Positions 54,564-64,000 of a DNA stretch of 64,000 bases are shown here, piece after piece. Every line of letters starts with the position of its first letter. The first letter of the stretch is position 1. Source of the stretch: Blumeriella jaapii. Its lineage: Eukaryota; Ascomycota; Leotiomycetes; Helotiales; Drepanopezizaceae. The notes under the pieces were generated by a model that worked only from the letters and a program-made list of their open reading frames with translations, was not told the origin of the DNA and searched no databases. The stretch lies in assembly GCA_009599575.1 (NCBI GenBank), contig VWND01000001.1, positions 1,488,001 to 1,552,000 of the forward strand. The letters are read 5' to 3'. Both the position numbers and the translations under genes were made by a program.

Positions 54564-56165
54564 ATGTCGAACCTGTTCTCTGGAATGTAGGTACCACCTC
54601 TTGCTGCTGTTATTTGGAGAATTGGCGGTCATTGTTTCGAGGGCAAAGTGAAATTGTGTGTTTCTGCTTGCTTCTTTCTTTCTGTCCTTTTATCGAGGAG
54701 CTATTGTTTTTGGTTTTGACCACGCGTTATCGACAGGGTCTGTCAAAAGTGGCCAACAGGATGCTTTGAAGCAGCTATGTTATGATTTCTACTGGCCTGG
54801 AAAGTGTGCAAGACCCTATTCTCGCCATTTTCTTGAAATGTCTCGAAAGAACTACACCTGACTTTGTCGTCCACTGAGAGATATCGAATATCAACGTTAC
54901 CTCAAATCCTGCCCCCTACCTTCTACGCGTCACGTTTTCCAAGCTATCTTATCATTCCCGCTAACAGACTTTCCTTTCAGTAGCGGACGCTTCAGAGGTG
55001 GTGGTAAGAATGGCGGCACAAAAAGCCCTGGATCTGGAGCATCACCAACATCACCTACAGGCTCTTCCCAAAACAGCTTATCGTCTACAAACCTCGCGCC
55101 ACGGATGCCCCCATTGCCAAACTCACCTTCGCTATCTCAGACCATGTCCCTGAACGATTCCTCTAATAGTCTCCAGAGCAATGATGCTCTCCTTTGCTAC
55201 AACCTCCCACGGCCTAAGCCTCTCTGGTTGAATGACTCCTATTCCAAGCACATCGTCAAGGGCAATTTTATGACTCTGTCTGCTCGTCCAAAGACTGTTG
55301 AGCAAGGAGAATGGATTGCACATCAAGGTTAGTTCTTCATCAAGATTAATTGGCATATGCTGACTCTCCGTAATAGTCGTTGAGCATTATCGCAATCTCT
55401 GGAACTTCGTCCGGGTTATTCATGACAAGGACGAGGATGGAACCTCCATCTGCAATCATCAAACTTGTCCTCGAATGTCAGCTGGAGCGTACGTCTATCA
55501 TTGCTTTCGTCTGTCGTTCTCGTAGCTAATCTTTTGGTCCCAGAAACCAATCGTTCACCTGGTTAAACTCCCGCAAAGAGCCCGTCGAGGTCCCTGCCCA
55601 TGAGTACATCTCTCTTATGCAAAGATGGATCTCAGGCAAGATTGACAACACCGCCATCTTTCCCACAGACCCTGCCGGCGTCTCCTTCGCCCATAACACT
55701 GGCGGCCCAGACGTCTCACCTGCAACCTATGCATCCGGCAGCCTCAACACCCCTGGGGCAAACACTCCCATCCCGACTGGCCCAACAACACTAAATACAT
55801 CTCTCTCTCAGCTAGCTGGCCCTGGCGACTGGATCGGAAAGAGCAGCGGATTCCCAGCTGAGTTCTTCGATGTTTGCCAAACCATCTTCCGTCAGATGTT
55901 CCGCGTCTACGCGCATCTTTACTGGGCTCACTTCATCGATCCATTCTACCATTTGAACTTGGAGAAGCCAATGAATAGTTGCTTCAGTCACTTTGTCCTT
56001 ACTGCTACGGAGATCGACATGTTGAAGCCTCATGAGCTGGAGCCCATGCAACCTTTGATTGATCTGTGGGCCGCCAATGGCACTTTTCCAAAGGAGTCAA
56101 AGGCTTTCGCTTGTGCTAATCTGAAGGCTGGTGAACGCTTGTTATCACTGGCCGGTATTAATTAA
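54564..56165 (+). CDS. MOB2: MOB kinase activator family protein, MOB2-like
   Basis: A co-activator of NDR/LATS kinases (CBK1/COT1), controlling polarity and hyphal growth. Exons 54564-54586, 54981-55327, 55377-55488 and 55544-56165 are in phase (367 residues). A Gly/Ser/Pro-rich start precedes the Mob/phocein domain: IVKGNFMTLSARPKTVEQGEW, HYRNLWNFVRVIHDKD, TCPRMSAGANQSFTWLN, MFRVYAHLYWAHFIDPFYHL and NSCFSHFVLTATEI. The zinc-ligand Cys and His positions of the Mob fold are visible (ICNHQTCP, HLYWAHF). A Ser/Thr/Pro insert (about residues 205-250) is longer than in yeast Mob2. Assignment to MOB2 rather than MOB1 or MOB3 is by eye. The first intron is 394 nt, long for this genome. Confidence 0.85.
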
Positions 56166-56463
56166 AAAGATGCAGAGCCGGGCTCTACATTTTCTCCTGC
56201 CTTGCCTCGAGAGCTGCTTCGGGTTCAACTTTGACATGTGTGGGAGAAGCAGACATTTTTCTGCTTATGGGTTACGGACAGGATCGCATTTTGTTGAAGG
56301 TTGGTGGCATGATTCATCGGGGATTTCGTAGGTTGGCGTTTATGATTGTTAGAACATGAACTAGCAATTTTGTTGGGAGTCTAGAAGCTCGGAGAAGCAG
56401 TAGAGAAATGTAATCCCCCAGTAAAAATCGGTAGCCTGATGCCGGCCTCTAATCTGGTGTTTC
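56166..56463. other. Convergent 3' flanks of the MOB2-like and DUF3237 genes
   Basis: 298 bp. Nothing recognised. Confidence 0.4.
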
Positions 56464-57353
56464 CTATCCTGCAGCTACTTCGCTGATTTTATATTCAACA
56501 ACGACCGGCTTGCCTGGAAGGGAGGTTAGATGTTACCCAAGAGCAATGGAACGTACTTACCAGGATCTAGCACGAACCGACCGCTGGCAACAAAGACCTT
56601 GCTCTCGAGATTCTTAAGTTCCTCGCTTCCAGTCTCGAAAAGGACATGGGTGACTTTCGCCATACTCGCGTCAGCAAGCGTCCAATCATTGCAGTGAGCC
56701 TTTGCTAGCTACGAAATCCATAATCAACACCTACAAGCATTTCCAAAGGTGGTGGTCTTGGCCGAAGGATCTCCAGAAAGCACACTACCGATCTCGGGAG
56801 TGACCTTGATTGTGCCAGTGTACCTGTAGCTGATCACAGCGCCACTCTTGTCCTTGAGGATCGAATTGACGTCGAGTCGGACATGGGTACCTGAGGGATC
56901 TTGACGGATCTGGATGTCACGGATCAACACAACGCACTCTTGTTTAGCAGATGCAAGCGTTTCTCGAGGGTCAAACACAGTAAGTGTCTTTGATAGTAGA
57001 CGACGAAAACTCTTCGAAGGCTTCCTAGATCGAGATATTTCTTACAAAATCAGAACCGTGGATAAACACTGCGTCGACCTTGATTGGATAATTTGGTTCT
57101 GAGCGGAGGTAGCAGTGCTCTGTGAGGAACGGGACGACTGTGAGAGGAGCGCCTTTCGAGACCGGACCAACTGCGACGGGTGGAGCGATGGCAATCTATA
57201 CCAGTCATTACTACAAGAAAACAGCAGCTCGTCTAGGACATGTGAGATCAAATGCGAGAGCTTGATCGGAAGGTGGGATGTTGGGGAGGCATGGGGGTGG
57301 GCGAAACTCACGTTGGCCGTGAAAGCTGGAATCAGAATTGGGAAGCCAGACAT
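56464..57353 (-). CDS. DUF3237 (UPF0311) family protein
   Basis: A small beta-barrel-type protein of unknown function, common in bacteria and filamentous fungi. Exons 57312-57353, 57046-57195, 56735-56987, 56561-56704 and 56464-56513 are in phase (212 residues). The start MSGFPILIPAFTAN leads to IAIAPPVAVGPVSKGAPLTVVP, DAVFIHGSDF, TLTVFDPRETLASAKQECVVLIRDIQI, GAVISYRYTGTIKVTPEIGSVL, THVLFETGSEELKNLESKVF and VASGRFVLDPG, and ends YKISEVAAG. The ETG...FVASGRF motif followed by a short tail is the family signature. The five-exon structure is my reconstruction. Acceptor choice in exon 4 is the least certain. Confidence 0.75.
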
Positions 57354-57774
57354 ATTTTCAGCTGGATATGACTCTCAGTAGATTATCGAAATGTGGTTTA
57401 ATAACGAAGTCGAGGAGGGTGAAGGTGGGGATTTATTAAATATCACAGCGGGGTAACTTCCGCCTGGCACCTACCCCGCCTGTCTTACAGTACCAAGGTC
57501 AACGTTACTTGCCGGCTTGATGCTCAAATGAAATCGATGCTGTTTATCTTTCACCGTGTGATGACGAACCTTCAGAGAGTTGAATAGCCCTAGAATATGA
57601 TCAAGAGGAATTTAATGGTAACCTAAACCAGAGTAATGGGGGTCTTCATTCCTCACATAATCTGTTCAGGAGCATGCTTTTCAAGTAGGAAACAAGATGG
57701 TATTTTGCCTTTTTGCATTCCTCAAAATTTACATATCCCCGAGGTTGCTACTGTAAGAATGACAACAGCCCACC
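57354..57774. other. Intergenic between ERB1 and the DUF3237 gene
   Basis: 420 bp between two minus-strand genes. No feature beyond a presumed promoter was recognised. Confidence 0.4.
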
Positions 57775-60143
57775 TCACATCCATAAGCGACAAGTTCCAT
57801 CCGCTCCAGCACTAACACACCATGGTTCCCTAGGATGCCAATCAATATCCATGACTCCCAGAGCACTTTTGACCTTGTGTCCTTTCAAGACCTTCACAGG
57901 CACGATCGTGGCATTCTCCATCATGTCGCTGACAACCTTCCCGTGGAAAATTTGCAAGCTGCCGTCATCACTAGCATCAGCAAACAGTGGGAAGCCTCCC
58001 TTGTGGTATTTCACCGCTCGGATGGCTTTCGAATGAAATCTCATGGTTTTGTACGGCCGTGTGGAGAGGTCCAAGTCGTGCCACAATAGCCGTCTATCGT
58101 AAGAGCCTACAATCAGGTTATCGCCACCGGGATGGATATCAAAGGATGAGATCCATCTCGCTCCCGGTTGGATGATCTTGACGAGTTCTTGTTTCTGGAG
58201 ATCATAGCTTCGGATAGTCCGTTGAGTAGCGACGAAGAAAAGTGGCCTAGAAGGATGGAATTGAACGGTCTGAGGTATTCCAGGTAGTTTGCGGAAAGGT
58301 ATTTGAGTGAGATGTTTCGAAAGCGTATGAATAGCAACGGCGCTTCTCTGAGCTGTAGGAGAGACAGTCGAGAAGAAGTCCCCCCTCTTGTGCCAGCTGA
58401 TAACCTTGACGGTTGTTCGAACTGTGATCTTGATGAGAACACCCTCATCCTCGAGACGAGACCCAGGACGCGTCCACTTTGCAACAGGCTCCTTCCGCGC
58501 CCCATTCGCCGTGAGTTCTTGAACTGCGGTCGTCGCATGACCAAATCCCTTATCAAGTATTGCCCGGCCTTCGGCTTCGGTCTCAGGATCCACAATCAAC
58601 GGTACGAGAAGATAAATATCCTCGCCACTTGCGGCAGCGAGAATCAATGCCTTGCTTTCCGAAGAAAATGGTCTCCATCTTACGACGTTGACTGCCTCCT
58701 CATCTCCAATTTTAGCACTCCAAACTTGCCGCCCGGTCAGGAGCTCCCACACGCGAACTGTGCCATCGTCCCCACCACTTGCAAGCCAGATTCCAGTGGG
58801 GTCAATGGCTAAACTGCGGACTCGTCCATCGTGGCCTCGGAATAGGGTTGAGCATACAGTTGGGAAAGGTTTGAGCTCTTCAGGTCTTGGGAGCTTGGGT
58901 AGAAGCGATGCGGGATCGATATTCAATCTGTTCTTGCGAACTCTAGGTGCCAAATACAAGTCTAAAGAGCGTTCGAACCTCTCTTTGATGAAGTTTTCGT
59001 AGCCAGGGACTTTGCGCAGTGAATCGTAGCCAGTCGGTATGTATTCCTTCTCCCTGTCTTCCGGATCGAGTGATTCCCATTCTTGTTTCTCTGCTTTGGA
59101 AGGGAGATATTCTGGAGGCGGATTGTAGCTCATGTCATAGCCTGGCGGTGGCGCCTTGGGGGCAGGAATGTTCATGACATGATCAGGGCGGGGTGTTTCA
59201 TCTTGCCAAATGTCGTAATGGATCTCTTCTTCTTCTTCTTTCTCCTCGGGTGGTCTGTACGGCAGTATCCTTCCTTCGCGAATGGCTCGAACAAGCTTCA
59301 TTATCCTCTTGGCTTCGTGTTTGGAAGGAAGGAAACGTCTTTTTGGCTCAGGCGCTGCACTGAGAGGCATGATTTCCTGAATCCCAGAGAAGTATTCGAC
59401 AGTAGCCTTCAGAATTAGCCCTGGAACATTAGAAGCTGAATCTTCAAGTAACTCACAGGGTATGGATCATAGCCTTCTTCTGGCATCTCATTTGTCTGAA
59501 TTCTCCGGAGAATTTCTAACTCATCCTGGCTCAGATTCAAAGGTTTGCCAGTAGCTGGATCTGTAAGTCCAGTCCAACCCTTCGGGACATCAATGCTATC
59601 CAGCAACGCATCCAAGGCTTCTCCCTTCGCCGGCCGCATGATCTTTTTGCCATTGATATCATAGCCAATGTGTGGGTATGAATCATAAAATGTCAAGGGG
59701 ATATTGCCAATCGTGTTGGCGGGATCTTGCGCATCGGAATCGTCAGAGTCATAAATAGGATCGATTTCTTCGTAGACGTATCGCACACCCCCATTGGCGT
59801 CCGTGGTGATTGTGTAATTCGGCTTGTCCTCATCATCCTCGAACATCGACTTCTGACCTGCGCCATTGGTTTTCCTCGGCACCTCATTTGCAGTCCTTTC
59901 TCCGTCATCTGAGGGTATTTCGTCGCTATCCAGGGCTTCCAATCCCTCTAGATCTTCCTTTTCTTCCTCGTCCTCCTCGCCACTCTCCTCATCTTCAGCG
60001 CTGTCGTCCTCAGAATCTTCGCTTTGAGACAGGATGCCTTCTAGCAGCCCATCGCCGAATTCGGCTTCTGACTCGACATCAGAAATCTCGGGTACATCGC
60101 GCGTTGCAGCTTTGCGCTTTGTGCCTAGTGCTGGAGGCGCCAT
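57775..60143 (-). CDS. ERB1: Ribosome biogenesis protein ERB1 (BOP1)
   Basis: A subunit of the nucleolar NOP7 (PeBoW) complex needed for 27S pre-rRNA processing. Exon 1 (59457-60143) and exon 2 (57775-59406) give 772 residues. A very acidic N-terminus is followed by the BOP1NT domain ([78 protein letters not shown]). A seven-blade WD40 propeller then runs from [20 protein letters not shown] to the end [10 protein letters not shown]. The 49-nt intron (59407-59456) restores the conserved YPxxVEYF stretch. Its head is followed by a 1-kb gap before SURF4. Confidence 0.96.
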
Positions 60144-61183
60144 GTTTGAGAACTGTAGTTGTCGGTTTGCTTGAAAATTTGCGGAAACTGCACCGAAAGA
60201 TTGGTAAAAACGAATGCCGATAAGAAGAGTACAAGCTTATCTTAGCGCCAAAAAAATTTGGTCTGGCGATGGATTATCGAGGTCATGGATTAATCGAAGC
60301 CAGACTTCTCGTACCCAATGTAGTTGTTGAACATCATGCTTGCGACAAGTACAGTAACCCTATTGACCTTCCTCTTTTACAATCAGTATTTGATGTGTTG
60401 GTTGGTAGCCATACTAGAAAACACCATGTTGCCAAGCATCACCATCACACCTTACTCCGAACGGTTAACAGCAAAACAGTTATTGTCATTGCAACTGGCC
60501 AAGATAGGCATTCCAATTTCGTCAATCACGGTGTCTTCGATGATCTGAGCACTGGTATCGAGGTTTCCCTGACACCTATTGTGCTGTTTTGCTGGATGCT
60601 ACACCAACTCGCCTAGGCCGCCAGGTCTAAGCCGTTAAGAAACCCTTTCAATGCACTAAACCTGCAGAGATATTCTAGATTGCAATAATGAACACCTGGC
60701 AGATCATTCAGATAGCATGGGAAACCATGGCTGTTGACTCCCGCAAAGACTGTTGTCAGTGGCTGACTACACAAATGGTCTGCAGCCGATCACACCCCAT
60801 CGGAAGCCTCGGTGGCTAGAATTATGGAAACGCCATTCGATATTGTTGTAAAGCAATAATAGAACCGTAGAAGTTTTGTTGCCTCATCTTGTCTGTCCAA
60901 CCGCCATATAAACACAATCGCCGAATTCATGGCATGTACGGAACACAGATTCCTGCACATTGTTACAGGGACGACTTTTCGAATTTACATTTAGCAAGAT
61001 CATTGCTATCTTGAAAGGAAGCCTTTCACTTCCTTGTTTATCATTCCACGCAAAATCAAAAACTTTAGTTTCACACAATGCCCTTTTCAGATGAACTCCG
61101 CCCAGATGCAGGGCACCCGTTTTATTCGTGTCCTAAAACATCTCCCTTGGTTTCAAAAAACTCTGCCTTTCCGCATCTGATTT
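60144..61183. other. Intergenic region between ERB1 and the SURF4-family gene
   Basis: About 1 kb. Open frames of up to 115 codons show no family resemblance and I do not support them as genes. Confidence 0.5.
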
Positions 61184-62312
<1,129 letters not shown>

Positions 62313-63095
62313 TGTTGCAGTCCTAAGGGCAGTGCACCAAATCACTCGACAACGTGTTCCCTTCGAAGGTCGAGGTGAAGTTCAAGAGAAGAACTAGGTT
62401 TGTGGATGAAAAAGTCGAGTGAGGTGGTCGGGAAAGAGCTGGGTGTCTAAAGTTAAGCTCTGATGGATTGCCGAGATACAACGGTGGCCTTTTCTTCCAG
62501 TGGCGGGGATCACGCTTGACGGTTCAAAATACGTAGCAGCAAGCCCTGGCTTACATCAAGTCTTTCTTTGTCAAATACCTTAGACCCGTCTATTCACAAC
62601 GGAATTGGGCGTGAATGCTAAGATATTCGTCGAACCTTTCAAAGAGGTTGATATGAAAGCGTCTATTGTCCGCATTCATTTACTTGTCTGTTTGTGAAAA
62701 GATTTTTTTTTTCTCTCCAGAGCACAAAAGCAAATACGACGATTGTCCTCAGAGGAAGAGCTGTATTTTTGAGATAACAAGCGCTCAACAGTGGACAGCA
62801 AAATCATCGGAGACTTTGAATCTTTCATCACAATCTTGAAGAAGCATTCACTACATAACACTGCAATTCTATTCCTCACAGGCCAGGTATTTGATTGACT
62901 TGAAAGTCTGACGAGAAGCCACCCGCTTTGCTACCTGAGACCTCCTCCTATGGTCCTGTCTGATTCATGGCTTCGGGACCAGTCTTGTGATTCCCATCTG
63001 CTAGCGCAGGACTCTATGCAACAACGTCCTCTACGCCACATGTTCTCCTTGTACGCCATGTATCATACCTTCAGATTTGCTTCTTGAACCTTTCC
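62313..63095. other. Intergenic, SURF4 promoter and verprolin 3' flank
   Basis: 783 bp. No gene or RNA was recognised. Confidence 0.5.
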
Positions 63096-64000
63096 TCAAC
63101 TAAATGCATTCAAATCCAACGGAACACTACTGCCACGCCCTGCCCGATACCTTTTTTGCCCTCCAATGAATTCCCGTGGCTTCGGTAACATTGACTCATC
63201 TTGAAATTTCCACCTTGAATCGTTGATGAATACTCTTCTCGCAGGTTCTAGATTTCGATTTGGGCTGCTATTCTTGGGTAATCCGAGTCCATTGGAGGAC
63301 AGAGTATAGGAACTTGGGTCCACGGGTCTCATCGGTGGTGGGCCCGGCCTTGAGCTCAGAGGTGATGGGGTAGAATTTGGTGGAGAAAGAGCGGACAGCG
63401 GCGCTGAAGAGGGGGGTGGGGGTGGTGCAGCAGCTGGCGAAGCTCTTTCCGCTGCTCTGATTGCTGCAGACATGGCAAGACTCTGACCGGTACCATTCAT
63501 GGATGTAGACAATGTCGGAGGTGGAGGAGGCTGTGGTCGGCTTGGCCCGCTTATCGGAGGTCTGGGTGCAGAGTTTTGAGGCGAGGGTGGTGCTAGAGGA
63601 GCGCTGGATTGCGGCAATGGTGGAGGCGGAGGTGCTGCCGAAGAGGGGGGAGGAGGTGCTGAAGTTGGTGCCGGTGGTGCAAATGAAGGAGGCGGAAGAC
63701 TTTGATGCAAGATTGATGGTTTGCGGAAAGCAGGAGGTTTGACAGGCGGCTTCTTCCCTATAGGAGGAGGTGGCCCTTTCATAGATGCAGAAGAGTGTGG
63801 TCTTGGTCCTATCTTTCCAGCAGAGTTGCGCAGGTTCGCGATAGAAGGAGTAAATGCCAGAGGTCGCGTAGGTCCATTTTGGCTTGTTGGTAGTGGAGGT
63901 GCAGCACTTGGGGGTCTCGGAGCAGCCAGCGAAGGGGTTTCGGCGCTGAGCTTTGTGATGACTCTGGGTCTGATGTAGAAGAAGACTCGCGATTTGCTGC
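63096..64000 (-). CDS. VRP1: Verprolin (VRP1/WIP family), C-terminal part; 5' end beyond the window
   Basis: An actin-regulating partner of WASP/Las17 in endocytosis and polarity. The visible part is very Pro-rich (PPPP runs, SAPPPPSSAAPPPPPLPQ), with MSAAIRAAERASP. It ends with the WASP-binding segment RRVFINDSRWKFQDESMLPKP, then REFIGGQKRYRAGRGSSVPLDL and stop at 63096-63098. The frame stays open upstream past 63782 toward the window edge. Whether the last bases before 64000 are exon or intron in this frame is unclear. The actin-binding WH2 domains expected at the N-terminus are not in the window. Confidence 0.85.
   Translation of the reverse strand, partial: SKSRVFFYIRPRVITKLSAETPSLAAPRPPSAAPPLPTSQNGPTRPLAFTPSIANLRNSAGKIGPRPHSSASMKGPPPPIGKKPPVKPPAFRKPSILHQSLPPPSFAPPAPTSAPPPPSSAAPPPPPLPQSSAPLAPPSPQNSAPRPPISGPSRPQPPPPPTLSTSMNGTGQSLAMSAAIRAAERASPAAAPPPPPSSAPLSALSPPNSTPSPLSSRPGPPPMRPVDPSSYTLSSNGLGLPKNSSPNRNLEPARRVFINDSRWKFQDESMLPKPREFIGGQKRYRAGRGSSVPLDLNAFS

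Noticed and set aside
60269..60616. 115-codon plus-strand frame between ERB1 and SURF4
   Set aside because: His-rich stretch without family resemblance. The codon pattern does not look selected.

Overview
This window comes from the nuclear genome of a filamentous ascomycete (Pezizomycotina). The evidence is short GT-AG introns of about 45-60 nt with CTRAC-like branch sites, a complete set of ascomycete orthologues, an intron-bearing tRNA-Arg, and a transposon block converted to AT-rich sequence by C-to-T/G-to-A change (repeat-induced point mutation, RIP). A Leotiomycete or Sordariomycete is plausible, but the class cannot be fixed from sequence alone.

Positions 1-18349 are a transposon island. 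Element A (minus strand, from before the window to 2574) is a Ty3/gypsy chromovirus-type LTR element with little or no RIP. It carries gag, the start of pol and a 413-bp LTR. It sits in the pol of element B (2575-6555), a RIP-ruined copy of the same family. Positions 6556 to about 12540 hold relics of a second gypsy family (D). Element C (about 12648-18349, plus strand) is a 5'-truncated, RIP-ruined copy of the A/B family with gag end, protease, RT, RNase H, integrase, chromodomain and a 413-bp LTR. In element A a GGGAAAA slippery heptamer, 5-nt spacer and 11-bp perfect stem join gag to an open -1 pol frame. Its LTR also contains a match to the site just inside the LTR, the layout expected of self-primed reverse transcription.

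At 18350 composition switches abruptly to normal genic DNA. Genes in order: RPL35 (-), GOS1 Golgi SNARE (+, 1-nt frameshift before the membrane anchor), ATP10 (-, 1-nt frameshift near the end), branched-chain ketoacid dehydrogenase E2 (+), gluconokinase (-), an HpcH/HpaI aldolase (+) in a 6-kb low-complexity zone, mitochondrial disaggregase HSP78 (-), EF-1B alpha (+), EMC5 (+), meiotic MSH5 (+), tRNA-Arg(ACG) (+), a PDR-type ABC transporter (+), a patatin-like protein lacking both catalytic residues (-), LEO1 (-), a MOB2-like kinase co-activator (+), a DUF3237 protein (-), ERB1/BOP1 (-), a SURF4/ERV29 cargo receptor (-) and the 3' part of verprolin (-).

The genes are mostly unrelated housekeeping functions: ribosome production (RPL35, ERB1, EF-1B), secretion (GOS1, SURF4, EMC5), mitochondria (ATP10, BCKDH E2, HSP78), chromatin/transcription (LEO1) and polarity/actin (MOB2, verprolin). 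No gene cluster for a specialised pathway is evident. The most unusual items are the frameshift and self-priming signals of element A, a duplicated and apparently mutually exclusive exon in EF-1B, two near-identical introns at different places in the ABC transporter gene, and the probable pseudo-lipase.
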